Source of the DNA: Nemorincola sp044225795
Lineage (GTDB): Bacteria > Bacteroidota > Bacteroidia > Chitinophagales > Chitinophagaceae
Direction: 5' to 3'
Assembly: GCA_044225795.1 (NCBI GenBank)
Contig: JBGAIF010000002.1
Location: 434,001 to 498,000 of the forward strand
DNA: 64,000 bases
The position numbers were made by a program, and so were the translations under genes. Below the pieces are notes generated by a model that was given only the letters and a program-made list of their open reading frames with translations, searched no databases and had not been told where the DNA came from. Of this stretch, positions 43,528 through 53,163 are shown in pieces; within the stretch, counting starts at the first letter, position 1; each line of letters starts with the position of its first letter.

Positions 43528-44457
43528 TTAACTCACATGGTAGCAAAGTTTATCCTGTACAGACGTATTGCCCTGCAAGCCCCCGGAATGTATGCAAAGT
43601 ATCTTATCGCCAGGTGCAAAATGGCCTTCATGTATCAATTCGCGCAAGCCATACATCATCTTTGACGTATAAACGATATCGAGTGGGATATGGGTAGCAT
43701 CGTAAAAGTCATTCATGAACCTGGTCAATTCGTCGGTCCATTTGCCAAACCCTCCGAAATGCCATTTATCAAAAAGCTGCCAGTTGTGATCTTTCCCGGA
43801 CTGCAGGTGACCAGCAATGTATCCGGCAAGGTACGCCCCTTGTTTCATGGGCACAAAACCCAGTATATGCTGATGTTCAGCGATCTTATTTCTCAGGCCT
43901 ATGAGCGTGGTACCCGTTCCTACTGCTACAACTATGTGTGTATAACCAGGGGCAACGAAACGGTTGAGCAACCCGGCTCCAGCCCGGCCCCACTCATTGG
44001 CACCACCTTCAGGTATGATCAGTGTTTCATCAAAATGAGCAACAAGATCCTTGGCCCAGTCCGGCTCATGCCTGTTCCGGTAATCATCCCGGGTCATAAA
44101 TATAAGCTCCATTCCCTCCGCCTTACACGCCTGCAATGTTGGTGTAAGTATATCATACTTACCACGAACCACTCCTACAGACTTTACACCAAATGCACGA
44201 GCAGTAAACGCGGTGGCAATAAGATGATTTGAATAGCCGCCGCCGGAGGTAATGATGGTTTTGAAACCATGCTCGATCGCATGTTTCATGTTCAACCTCA
44301 GTTTGAACCATTTATTCCCCGAAACTACCGGATGCAGCAGGTCGAGCCGGAGCATATCCAGCGCGGCTACTTTACCCATATGCCAGTCAGGCCCTATAGG
44401 TTGAATGACAGCAAGGCTTTCATCAATTATATCCATACTCGCGCAGGTAATTTTCAT
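43528..44457 (-). CDS. PLP enzyme, ACC deaminase / D-cysteine desulfhydrase family
   Basis: This 309-residue enzyme is of fold type II PLP. The Schiff-base Lys lies in VSGNKWFKLRLN, followed by TSGGGYSNHLIATAFTA (phosphate and carboxylate contacts), and VVAVGTGTTLIGL forms the PLP-phosphate loop. The family includes 1-aminocyclopropane-1-carboxylate deaminase and D-cysteine desulfhydrase, and most bacterial members act on D-cysteine or related amino acids, so the substrate is left open. Translation may begin at Met8 (44436). It overlaps the upstream era gene by up to 35 bp and is the last gene of the glycan-era group. Confidence 0.85.
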   Translation of the reverse strand: MKITCASMDIIDESLAVIQPIGPDWHMGKVAALDMLRLDLLHPVVSGNKWFKLRLNMKHAIEHGFKTIITSGGGYSNHLIATAFTARAFGVKSVGVVRGKYDILTPTLQACKAEGMELIFMTRDDYRNRHEPDWAKDLVAHFDETLIIPEGGANEWGRAGAGLLNRFVAPGYTHIVVAVGTGTTLIGLRNKIAEHQHILGFVPMKQGAYLAGYIAGHLQSGKDHNWQLFDKWHFGGFGKWTDELTRFMNDFYDATHIPLDIVYTSKMMYGLRELIHEGHFAPGDKILCIHSGGLQGNTSVQDKLCYHVS

Positions 44458-45319
44458 TATCGCGCCACTTAGGACGCACCTTTACGAACAGCTCAAGATG
44501 TACTTTTTTCTGCAGGAACTCTTCTATCACCTTCCTCGAGTTGATGCCCAGTTGTTTGATCATGCTGCCGCCCTTTCCCAGCAATATCATTTTCTGCGTC
44601 TCACGGCTTACTATTATATCCGCTTTAATAACGTTGAGCGTTGGTTTCTCCTCAAAAGCCTGTATAAGTACAGCGGTATGATAAGGGATCTCCTCATCGT
44701 ACAACGCAAATATCTGTTCCCGTATCATTTCTGATACAAAGAAACGTTCGTTGCGGTCTGATATACTGTCTTCAGGGTAGAACGGAAATCCTTCCGGCAA
44801 GTATTGAAGTATGAGCGGCATTATCTTATCGGTGTTCGCCTGCTTCCTGGCGGAGATGGCCAACACCTCCCATTTAGGATATTTTTCCTTAAAAGCTTTT
44901 ACGGCAACATCTATCTGCGCCTTATCCTTTACAGTATCTGTTTTATTAAGCAACAATATTACCGGCACGCTGAGCTTCAGCTGGTTGCTGATAGCTTCAA
45001 ATTCCTCCAAAGGCTGGTTTATATCATGCATGAGTATGGCCACATCCGCATCTTCCAAAGCGCTCTTTACCTGCATCATCATCTTCTGGTGCAGTTTATA
45101 TTTGGGATCAATAATACCGGGGGTATCTGAGAATACAACCTGGTGATCCTCTTCGGTAAGAATGCCCAAGATACGATGGCGTGTTGTCTGCACTTTGGGA
45201 GATACAATAACCAGCCGCTCTCCCAGCAGGAGATTCAGCAATGTAGACTTTCCCGCATTCGGCGCACCGAATATGTTCACAAAACCTGATTTAAAGTGTC
45301 CCGTCATAACCCTTGCCAT
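44423..45319 (-). CDS. era: GTPase Era
   Basis: Era binds the 3' end of 16S rRNA and aids 30S assembly. The GTPase motifs are GAPNAGKST (G1), the effector-region TT of KVQTTRHR, DTPG (G3), LNKTD (G4) and SARK (G5). The C-terminal KH domain carries IIVSRETQKMILLGKGGSMIKQLG. The 298-residue length is normal. It lies only 15 bp downstream of the 1030-residue LamG membrane protein, so a housekeeping gene is embedded at the end of the glycan operon. Confidence 0.97.
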   Translation of the reverse strand: MARVMTGHFKSGFVNIFGAPNAGKSTLLNLLLGERLVIVSPKVQTTRHRILGILTEEDHQVVFSDTPGIIDPKYKLHQKMMMQVKSALEDADVAILMHDINQPLEEFEAISNQLKLSVPVILLLNKTDTVKDKAQIDVAVKAFKEKYPKWEVLAISARKQANTDKIMPLILQYLPEGFPFYPEDSISDRNERFFVSEMIREQIFALYDEEIPYHTAVLIQAFEEKPTLNVIKADIIVSRETQKMILLGKGGSMIKQLGINSRKVIEEFLQKKVHLELFVKVRPKWRDNENYLREYGYN

Positions 45320-45334
45320 TCGACAAACAATTCA

Positions 45335-48300
45335 TTATATCCCTGTCAACGAACCAATGATCAGCTGCGCACGTTGGGCAATGTCAGCTTCTGACACATT
45401 CCCGTTTGTTATGTTCACCTCCTTCACAAAGCCACGGAAGTGACAGTTAAAAGCGTCGGTATTCCCAATGGTAAGGGGGATATCACTGTTAACGATCGTT
45501 CCTCCATTTGTTCCAACAGCACTAACTATTTTTCCGTTATCATATACTTTCAGGGAACCTTTTGAAATATTGAAGACCATATAATGCCAAACATTATCCT
45601 CCATTGAGAATGTTGCGGCCGGCATACTCTGACCAGCTCCAAACGCAAAAATGTATTGACCTGGCATACCATTGTTAGATTGAAAGGCAAAGCCTTTCAG
45701 TTGATTCACACGATTAAAATTACTTAAAACAGATGCAGTCTTCATTTGCTGTCCGAATGGCTTAACAACCACCTCAACACAAAAACTATCAGCCACATTG
45801 ACGCCGGAATATTGTTGACCATTCTGCGCAAGAGTGTCGCTCATTGCAATATGAAATTGAGATTGCGTCTCAGGCAGAAGTGGTTTTACATCTTCCCTAG
45901 CAATGGCTATCATATCTCTTTCCTGATATGACTGATTATACTTCAAATAAGGTATATAATCAAACATTGAATTGTAGAACCTGGCGTTATACACTATATA
46001 ATAATGTTTGTCTAAAAGTCCCTGAAGAAACTCCAGCAGATCCTTCCGGTATATCCATGATTCAAGAGGATTAAAATAACCAACGGGTCTGTAATGCCCA
46101 TAGTAGTAGTAATAAAAATCCATGTTAAAATCTATGAAATATACATCTGGGCTATTCCTGGTAATATGTCTTACTGCCGCTGTATCCATAGGCATAGGCA
46201 GCATGGGACATATATACTGAGACTCCTTAAAATTGCCTGACTGTATCTCATACTTTTCGGCGATACGGCCAGAATAGTAATAAACAGACATAAACAGAAA
46301 AATGAACGGCAACGCAATTGCGGCTTTCTTCTTTGAAAAATAATTTGCGGATCCAACTGATTCAACCTTCTCCTTCTTTCCTTTTACTGTATTTCCTTCG
46401 ACAGATACCGACACATCCTCATTAGTCTCTGATATCACAATATCAAACAGAATAAACAAAACAAGCACAAGTGCGCCTGCTATATTCAGAATATTATTTT
46501 CGTGACTACGCCCATAAAAGTACATTGATTCACCGATTGTCAACAGAAGAGCAAAAAAAGCTGTCGATGAGTATTGCGGTCCGAGCTGTTGCCGCATTCG
46601 AAAAACAAATACACCAACGAAACTAAGAACGATCGGCACATACCAATAAAATGAAAAACTGGACGTTTGCATCATCCCGACACCTAACTTTCTATACACT
46701 AGTGCACTCGGCGAAAATATCTCCTTAAACAGCACAATACACATAATGACCGACACACCAATAATTATCACATTCGGAAGATTTTCCTTTATGTGCCTCA
46801 CAATAATGGTCGCAAAAGTCTCACCTTCCGGCCTGTTTTTTCCATATAAGGCTACAACATCTGCGAGCAGAAGCACAAACAATAACTCTACATAAGATGC
46901 GAGATATATCAATCCCAGATTTCGATGAAATAAAACTAAAAGCCCCAACGACAAACCAACAAGCCAATGCCTTGCACCCTTCCAATAAGCAAATGCAAGA
47001 GGAATTATCCACAGATCAAGTCGAATTGGTGAAACCTGGAAAACCCCAGAGGTAACCTCCCAAATGGCATAATATCTGATCACAAGCAGCGAAAGCGCAA
47101 AGATCACGGCCAAACCCTTCGACTTAAAGAACTTATCGGCGAAGAAAAATGAAACTACAAAAAACAAGAAAAAAGAAACCTGCCCCAGGTAAGCAAATGA
47201 CTCCAGTGAGTAATTGAGTTTAAACCACAGCAAGGCGAGATAAGAAAGAAATAGATCATATTGAAAGTATATATCCGGGATCTTCGCACCATAAAACATT
47301 CTTAACCCCGGGTAAAGAATAAACGAAAGATCCACAAGGCTGCTTGGTAGTATCATTACCAGACATGCTGCGGCCAACAACAATACGACCAATGCTTTAA
47401 CAACAACATTGAACCTATCATACAATAAGTACCCACCTATACTAAACAACGCAAAAAATGCAAACGTCATTCCAAAACCTGAAGTACCATCTTGCATAGT
47501 GAGCTGCATCATCGGCGGTACAAAACTTATATGAAATAGATAATACCCGGTGAGCAAAAACAAAACGGCAGTAACAGCAAAATATGCTGATCTGTTCGAA
47601 CGTAACTTCAGCAGAAAATGAGATGTCACAAGTGAAATGATCATGTTAATGAGCATCATCAGATACAAAACAAAACTTTCAATGCCATCATGCTCATTAA
47701 TGAATACCCTCAAAGACGGCGTATATTCTGAAGCCGAAACATGTGGATTTTGTGACCAAATCCACTCTGAACAGGCATAAAAAGCAATCCAAAGAACGCC
47801 ACTTACCGCTGCCGCAAGCATAAACAACTCACTAAACCGCGGTTTGTCCGATGACACGACAATATCCTTTGTATTCCTGAAAAATGGCAGGACAAAAGCT
47901 ATACCCAAAAACAAGAGAAAAACCGTAATGAGCGCTTTAGCTCTCCCGTCATTTTCTGCAGACGCCTCAAACTCTGCGATCATTGGTTCATTTTTCGGAT
48001 CAGCTTTACGCACCTGTTCAACAATTGATTCAGCTTTTGACCATGCACCGACTCTGGTATAACAGTAGAAAAGATCTGGATAAACAGGCAAATAACCAGG
48101 ATCCATGCTAATCGTTTTTTCCCCATTAATGATCGCCTGCTTCCAATGGTGTTCAACAGCCTCAATGTGACACAAGTAATAATACGAAACCGAATTCTCC
48201 CGCTCCAGAAGCGCCTGCTTGATAACCGGCCTTGCCTCATCAAGCTTACCCATATTAAGAAGCATCAACGCCTTTCCATTAAGCTCCTGCAACTTCACAT

Positions 48301-48427
48301 CTCCAGAAGGTGCTCCTTGCTGGCCAAAGGATCTTATGCCCCCCATTAACAGAAACAAAAAAAAGAGGAACCATTTTGTTGATACCCTCTTTTCCAAAAA
48401 CCCTAATGACATACTCGTCATAATCAT
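45335..48427 (-). CDS. TPR / polytopic membrane / LamG fusion protein
   Basis: This 1030-residue protein has three parts. After a signal-like first helix, residues ~45-150 form TPR-type helices. About fourteen membrane segments then span ~160-700. A soluble C-terminus contains a mixed alpha/beta region (~720-850) and a laminin-G/concanavalin-type domain (~860-1025; FCVEVVVKPFG, VWHYMVFNISKGSLKVYDNGK, FRGFVKEVNI). The membrane part with large extracytoplasmic loops recalls GT-C glycosyltransferases and O-antigen ligases, but I see no decisive catalytic motif. It begins one base before the methyltransferase stop region ends (48427/48428), indicating coupled translation. Confidence 0.75.
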   Translation of the reverse strand: MIMTSMSLGFLEKRVSTKWFLFFLFLLMGGIRSFGQQGAPSGDVKLQELNGKALMLLNMGKLDEARPVIKQALLERENSVSYYYLCHIEAVEHHWKQAIINGEKTISMDPGYLPVYPDLFYCYTRVGAWSKAESIVEQVRKADPKNEPMIAEFEASAENDGRAKALITVFLLFLGIAFVLPFFRNTKDIVVSSDKPRFSELFMLAAAVSGVLWIAFYACSEWIWSQNPHVSASEYTPSLRVFINEHDGIESFVLYLMMLINMIISLVTSHFLLKLRSNRSAYFAVTAVLFLLTGYYLFHISFVPPMMQLTMQDGTSGFGMTFAFFALFSIGGYLLYDRFNVVVKALVVLLLAAACLVMILPSSLVDLSFILYPGLRMFYGAKIPDIYFQYDLFLSYLALLWFKLNYSLESFAYLGQVSFFLFFVVSFFFADKFFKSKGLAVIFALSLLVIRYYAIWEVTSGVFQVSPIRLDLWIIPLAFAYWKGARHWLVGLSLGLLVLFHRNLGLIYLASYVELLFVLLLADVVALYGKNRPEGETFATIIVRHIKENLPNVIIIGVSVIMCIVLFKEIFSPSALVYRKLGVGMMQTSSFSFYWYVPIVLSFVGVFVFRMRQQLGPQYSSTAFFALLLTIGESMYFYGRSHENNILNIAGALVLVLFILFDIVISETNEDVSVSVEGNTVKGKKEKVESVGSANYFSKKKAAIALPFIFLFMSVYYYSGRIAEKYEIQSGNFKESQYICPMLPMPMDTAAVRHITRNSPDVYFIDFNMDFYYYYYGHYRPVGYFNPLESWIYRKDLLEFLQGLLDKHYYIVYNARFYNSMFDYIPYLKYNQSYQERDMIAIAREDVKPLLPETQSQFHIAMSDTLAQNGQQYSGVNVADSFCVEVVVKPFGQQMKTASVLSNFNRVNQLKGFAFQSNNGMPGQYIFAFGAGQSMPAATFSMEDNVWHYMVFNISKGSLKVYDNGKIVSAVGTNGGTIVNSDIPLTIGNTDAFNCHFRGFVKEVNITNGNVSEADIAQRAQLIIGSLTGI

Positions 48428-49333
48428 TTATTTTTCCAATATGATACCCATGTTACCAGCATTTATAGCCAGTATCTTATTATATAATCCCAGCATTTTG
48501 AATATCCCTTTCCACATTCCTTTTAGCGGCAACGGGGCCATACGCACCCAGTAGCTATACGGGTATCCGTTTTTAACGTCAAAAACTGATACGACTTTAA
48601 ATCCGGCCTTTTTGCACAACTCAGGAAGATTCTCTTTGTTAAACAGATAGATATGCTCCACATCAATAATCGGTGACTTCTCACCAAACAACCTCGCCTG
48701 CAGCGCCTTTGTGTTGTGCATGATCATATATACGTGCCCGCCGGGTTTAGTACTATTGTACATATTCTTCAGCATGCCCAGCGGATCACTCAGGTGATCT
48801 AACGTCTGGAAACAGGTCACCAGGTCAAAATAGTTATCCGGGTACAGCCCCGGACCATAAAACCCTGTAACGATATTATCTCGCACATCAGCACGGGCTA
48901 TCTTTTTAGGTTCTTCTCCCGGTTCTACTCCATGTACCTCTGCATATCCATTGTCTTTCAACACTTCGAGAAAGAAACCGTTGCTGCATCCGATATCAAG
49001 TGATCTGCCTTTATTCCATTTACTTACATAGTTCTTGATCGGACGCCAATAATCATTCTTAATGAACTCAGTCTGCTCACCAAAGGTCACAACACTATCC
49101 TTATACAATGCATTCAATGAGTTATCATCCAGTATATGACGGGAGAAAATAAGACCAGTCTTCTGACATTTTACCATCTCGTAGTGAAAATGCTCTGTTG
49201 TACGCCGGGCCGAAAAGACATCGGCATTCAGATCCTCATCTCTGAAATTCTTCTTGTACAGCACCGGATGGCTGGCCTCATCTGTGCCATTACAAAACAG
49301 GCATTCTTTGGTTATGTAGGTGTATTTACCCAT
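48428..49333 (-). CDS. Class I SAM-dependent methyltransferase
   Basis: A 301-residue methyltransferase. Residues ~10-17 contain a CLFC pair, and a further Cys follows in VKCQKTG, suggesting a small metal-binding N-terminal module as in some sugar C-methyltransferases. The SAM motif I is LDIGCSNGFFLEVL (~107-120), with HGVEPGEE as motif II and YFDLVTCFQTLDHLSDP as the post-motif helix. KPGGHVYMIMHN is the core strand. Its place after an epimerase/glycosyltransferase suggests a sugar or lipid-linked glycan substrate (inference). It is 9 bp after the fusion gene. Confidence 0.83.
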   Translation of the reverse strand: MGKYTYITKECLFCNGTDEASHPVLYKKNFRDEDLNADVFSARRTTEHFHYEMVKCQKTGLIFSRHILDDNSLNALYKDSVVTFGEQTEFIKNDYWRPIKNYVSKWNKGRSLDIGCSNGFFLEVLKDNGYAEVHGVEPGEEPKKIARADVRDNIVTGFYGPGLYPDNYFDLVTCFQTLDHLSDPLGMLKNMYNSTKPGGHVYMIMHNTKALQARLFGEKSPIIDVEHIYLFNKENLPELCKKAGFKVVSVFDVKNGYPYSYWVRMAPLPLKGMWKGIFKMLGLYNKILAINAGNMGIILEK

Positions 49334-49342
49334 TGTATCAGA

Positions 49343-51337
49343 TTATTTTACGCGTTGACTATCTTTTTTGAAATTCTCAATTTCTGTTGCTGAATCCATC
49401 TGTTTTCCACGGAAGATAACAGACCTCCGGATGAACTTAGGCCTGCTTTTCGCTTCCTCAAATATCTTGGACAGATACTCTCCTAAGATAGACACGGCCA
49501 ATAACTGGATACCACCGAAGAACAATACAAGTACTATCACCGTTGTGGTACCATGCGGCACATCAGGATATAATATCTTTGCTATTACCTGGGCAATGAT
49601 AGCGAGGAAGGATACTCCTGTAAGGATAAACCCGACATAACTCAACAACTCGAGTGGCACGAAGCTGAATGAGAAAATTGCTTTTTTTGCCCATCCTATA
49701 TTACGCCTCCAGTTATTGGTGCTCTTACCAAACATACGTTCCGGTCTCACATAATCCACGCCTACCTGCTTAAAACCAACCCAAGCCCTCAATCCCCTCA
49801 GGAACACTTCCGTCTCCGGTAAATTGGTTAGTTCACGCACTACCTTTCTGTCAATCATGGAAAAGTCACCTGCATCCACAGGTATCTTGATATAAGACAT
49901 AGTACTGAATATGCGGTAGAACCCCTTATACACAAGGTTCATAAAGAAAGACATCTCCCTCTTCACGCGTTTGCCATACACTACGTCATACCCCTGGAGC
50001 CATTTTTCGTAGAAGGCAGGAATGATCTCAGGAGGATCCTGGAGATCTCCATCCATCAGCACTACCGCATCGCCGGTAGATATCTCCATACCACTTAGGA
50101 ATGCGGACTGAGAACCAAAGTTCCTGGAGTGCGTGATCCCGATAACGTTATGGTCCTTAGCCGCGATCTCTGCAATCACTGCTTCTGAATTATCAGGCGA
50201 GCAGTCATTAACAAAGATGATCTCATACCTGATCCTGGTCTCATTGAACATCTTCACCAGCCGCTCATACATCACAGGAATGGCCTGACCATCCTTATAA
50301 CAGGCTATAATGGCGCTGATCTTAGCATTTAACTTTGTATTCTTAAAGGCAGGAAGTATAGTGTCTGCATAGTTTACCTCCTCATGCCATTTATAGGTAG
50401 CCTGCAACCCCTCCCTTAAAGAGGTCTTTGCCTGCCAACCAATATCTTTTGTCGTACTGGCCGGATTGCCATACCAGTCTTTAAGATCCCAGTTCCGGTT
50501 CTGCATATTTCCCCACACCGGAGCTGCATTTATCTTAAATTCAGTGCGCTCCAGGTCTATCAACTGCTCAAGAGTTGTCTTCTGCCCAGTACAAATGTTG
50601 TATGAATTGCCCCTTATATCTGCTCGCATATTAAGCGCCGCATCCACAAAGGCTTCAACACAATCTGTAACATAAACAAAATCCCTGCTTATCTCTTTCT
50701 CAACAAGATTGGGATAGGTGCCTTGTCTTGCTTTTTCTATCATCACCGGCACCAGCCTGTCAGGCTCTTCCCACGCACCATAGATCGAGTACAAGCGAAG
50801 ATTCAGAGCAGGTATATTCTTGAAACGGCCGTAATACTGAATAACATATGCGGCAGACACTTTTGACGCCGAATAGTGGCTGTTAGGTTCCAACGCATCT
50901 GTTTCCTTCGGACCGGCAGAGTTAGTACCATATTCTGAGCTGCTACCGGCATGAATATATGCGCTTACACCATCACAACAATCCAGGATATTTACCGTGC
51001 CATTTACGTTGGTCTCATAAATAAGGCGTACATTATTTTGTTTACTGTATGCTCCGTATGCGGCAAGGTTAAAGACAGTCTTGGGAGTAAAAGTGTTAAA
51101 TATGTTCCTTACAGATGCTAATGAAGTAATATCGCAATGCAGGATATTTTGACCGGGTACATTTAATATTTTTAACCTCCAGGCACTGTAACTGTTATGT
51201 GTAATAGCATAACAATCATTGCGAACTGAAAAAATGTCCTTGATAATATTTGCACCAATAAAGCCACTGGCTCCGAAAACGAAGATAGGGCCTTCCAATT
51301 TCTCGATCTTTTCCTGAAGCTCCTGGTAATTTATCAT
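49343..51337 (-). CDS. Fused NDP-sugar epimerase/reductase and polyprenyl-phosphate glycosyltransferase
   Basis: Two enzymes are joined in one 664-residue chain. Residues 1-~320 are an extended SDR sugar epimerase/dehydratase/reductase with the NAD motif GASGFIG (22-28) and catalytic YSASK (155-159). Residues ~337-560 are a GT2 domain of the DPM1/ArnC/GtrB type with IIACYKDG, FVNDCSPDNS, the metal-binding DGDLQDPPE (429 on) and SRNFGSQSA. Two C-terminal helices (~570-630), as in GtrB, anchor it to the membrane. The design suggests that a sugar made or altered by the first half is passed to a polyprenyl-phosphate carrier by the second. It lies 5 bp after the transketolase C-subunit gene. Confidence 0.88.
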   Translation of the reverse strand: MINYQELQEKIEKLEGPIFVFGASGFIGANIIKDIFSVRNDCYAITHNSYSAWRLKILNVPGQNILHCDITSLASVRNIFNTFTPKTVFNLAAYGAYSKQNNVRLIYETNVNGTVNILDCCDGVSAYIHAGSSSEYGTNSAGPKETDALEPNSHYSASKVSAAYVIQYYGRFKNIPALNLRLYSIYGAWEEPDRLVPVMIEKARQGTYPNLVEKEISRDFVYVTDCVEAFVDAALNMRADIRGNSYNICTGQKTTLEQLIDLERTEFKINAAPVWGNMQNRNWDLKDWYGNPASTTKDIGWQAKTSLREGLQATYKWHEEVNYADTILPAFKNTKLNAKISAIIACYKDGQAIPVMYERLVKMFNETRIRYEIIFVNDCSPDNSEAVIAEIAAKDHNVIGITHSRNFGSQSAFLSGMEISTGDAVVLMDGDLQDPPEIIPAFYEKWLQGYDVVYGKRVKREMSFFMNLVYKGFYRIFSTMSYIKIPVDAGDFSMIDRKVVRELTNLPETEVFLRGLRAWVGFKQVGVDYVRPERMFGKSTNNWRRNIGWAKKAIFSFSFVPLELLSYVGFILTGVSFLAIIAQVIAKILYPDVPHGTTTVIVLVLFFGGIQLLAVSILGEYLSKIFEEAKSRPKFIRRSVIFRGKQMDSATEIENFKKDSQRVK

Positions 51338-51342
51338 GAAAT

Positions 51343-52254
51343 TTAAAAATAAGAGTTTATTGTTTGAGAGATACCGGCCTCATCCAGTCCGCTGAGTTGC
51401 TGATGATAACCCTGGCTGCCATATAAACCATTAGGATAGCCTTCTGCATGCAAGCTGACAAACCTGTCAGCAGCTAAATGCGATTCATTCATCAGTAATG
51501 TAATCGTACTGCCCAATCCACCAACCGAAACATGTTCTTCGATAGTCAGCACATTCTTTGTTCTCGACATACTGGCAGATATGGCTTCCGGCAACCCCGA
51601 CATGGGCATTTTATTGACCACAAAAAGATCTATTTTTTCCTTATTGGGACTAGTATTGATAGCCGCAATAGCATTATTGACAACCGGACATTGCGCTATG
51701 ATCGTCAACCTTGAGTTATTATTCTCGTTGGTAGCAGCGCCATACTCATTCAATGACATGTAATCAGGCATATTCTTACCAAGTCCGAGGCGAAAATATG
51801 CCGGTCCGCGGCGGGACAACATATCATCAAGACACGTCTTCATATCTTCTATGAATGCCGGCACATAACACTTCATGTTCGGCAAACAACTTAAGCAGGC
51901 AATATCTTCAATAGCATGGTGAGAAGACCCCATGATGCCATATCCATACCCTCCACCATTACCTACTATATAAACCGGGAGATTGTGAAAACAGACATCG
52001 TTGCGTATCTGCTCCAGGCAGCGATATACAACAAACGGCGCTATACTATAGCAAATTACACGAAAACCCTGCGAAGCCATGCCTGCAGCCATACCCACCA
52101 TATTTTGCTCCGCAACACCGGCATTAATAAAACGGTCTCCCATTTTAATACCAAGGTTCTCCAAAGCATTATATCCAAGATCGCCTGTTATGAAGACAAT
52201 ATCTTTTTGTTCCTCTACAATTTGCTCTAAGTAGGTTGAAAAATGTTTCCTCAT
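51343..52254 (-). CDS. Transketolase-like protein, C-terminal (pyrimidine-binding) subunit
   Basis: This 303-residue protein corresponds to the PYR and C-terminal domains of transketolase. The catalytic Glu that activates thiamine diphosphate is in GVAEQNMVGMAAGMAS, and SSHHAIEDIACL matches the conserved transketolase stretch after it. The C-terminal Transketolase_C domain (~180-300) includes VLTIEEHVSVGGLGSTI. It must work with the N-subunit encoded 18 bp upstream. In a glycan operon the pair may make or cleave a two-carbon-modified sugar precursor instead of serving the pentose phosphate pathway (inference). Confidence 0.9.
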   Translation of the reverse strand: MRKHFSTYLEQIVEEQKDIVFITGDLGYNALENLGIKMGDRFINAGVAEQNMVGMAAGMASQGFRVICYSIAPFVVYRCLEQIRNDVCFHNLPVYIVGNGGGYGYGIMGSSHHAIEDIACLSCLPNMKCYVPAFIEDMKTCLDDMLSRRGPAYFRLGLGKNMPDYMSLNEYGAATNENNNSRLTIIAQCPVVNNAIAAINTSPNKEKIDLFVVNKMPMSGLPEAISASMSRTKNVLTIEEHVSVGGLGSTITLLMNESHLAADRFVSLHAEGYPNGLYGSQGYHQQLSGLDEAGISQTINSYF

Positions 52255-52272
52255 TGAGTTTGTGATTAGGTC

Positions 52273-53061
52273 TTAAATGTTATAATCTGATCTTATTTGC
52301 CTGACGGCTTCATTATATTGAGCTTCACTCATTGGCAGATAATGCCATTCAAGCCTACTCTCCATATATGGCACTCCTTTGCCTTTGATTGTTTTTGCAA
52401 TGATCAGTTTGGGTTTACCATTCTTTTTAGAAATAAGCGACTCCTTCGCAGATACCATTGCGCTGATATTGTGGCCATCAACTTCAACTACTTCAAAACC
52501 GATAGCTTCCCACACCCGACCTGAAGCAGTATCACCAAGCACATCAGCCGTATTACCGTACCCCTGCAATCCATTCTTATCCACAAATATAACCAGGTTG
52601 TCAAGTTTGTGCGCCACTGCAAAATGAGCTGCTTCCCAGGTTGTTCCTTCATTTGTTTCACCATCACTCATGAGCACATAACTGATAGCCTGCGTAGATT
52701 TCATCTTCATTGCCTTTGCAACCCCAGTTGCCAGAGGTAAACCATGACCCAGCGACCCAGTTGCAAACGGAATAGCTTTATACTTAAGTGCTGCCGGGTG
52801 AGCAGGCAGAGTAGTGTCGTTTTTGTAAAAAGTTCCCATTACCTCGTCAGGTATTTCACCAATCTCATTAAGGATCGTGTACAAGGCGGAAGCAGCATGT
52901 CCCTTCGACAAAATAAAGTTGTCCCCCTCTGACCTGAACTTTAGAATACTTATCATTATGTCGATACAACTCAAAGAACATCCTATATGACCGGAATTCG
53001 CCTTATAATGCAACTCAAGTATCTTCGTCCTGAGTTTACCTTGCAATTGATTATATTCCAT
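52273..53061 (-). CDS. Transketolase-like protein, N-terminal (ThDP-binding) subunit
   Basis: This 262-residue half-transketolase carries the diphosphate-binding domain. NSGHIGCSLSCIDIMISIL and LSKGHAASALY are the transketolase entry motifs. GSLGHGLPLATGVA follows, and the ThDP/Mg2+ motif runs from SDGETNEG to VDKNGLQGYG. The C-terminal PKLIIAKTIKGKGVPYME is the usual end of this domain. It is the first gene of the leftward glycan operon, behind a TAACTTTG promoter element. Confidence 0.92.
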   Translation of the reverse strand: MEYNQLQGKLRTKILELHYKANSGHIGCSLSCIDIMISILKFRSEGDNFILSKGHAASALYTILNEIGEIPDEVMGTFYKNDTTLPAHPAALKYKAIPFATGSLGHGLPLATGVAKAMKMKSTQAISYVLMSDGETNEGTTWEAAHFAVAHKLDNLVIFVDKNGLQGYGNTADVLGDTASGRVWEAIGFEVVEVDGHNISAMVSAKESLISKKNGKPKLIIAKTIKGKGVPYMESRLEWHYLPMSEAQYNEAVRQIRSDYNI

Positions 53062-53155
53062 AAACCGTGAGTCTTACTTTAATAAGTATGAACTATCAAA
53101 TAAAATAAAAAAATACCTTAATAAGACCCTTTAAAACAGGTCTTTGTAAAGGAAA

Positions 53156-53163
53156 CAAAGTTA
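53156..53163 (-). promoter_or_regulatory. Candidate -7 promoter of the transketolase/glycan operon
   Basis: On the minus strand TAACTTTG matches TAnnTTTG exactly. It lies ~95 bp before the ATG of the transketolase N-subunit in the divergent, AT-rich region shared with the YfhO-like gene. Confidence 0.45.
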
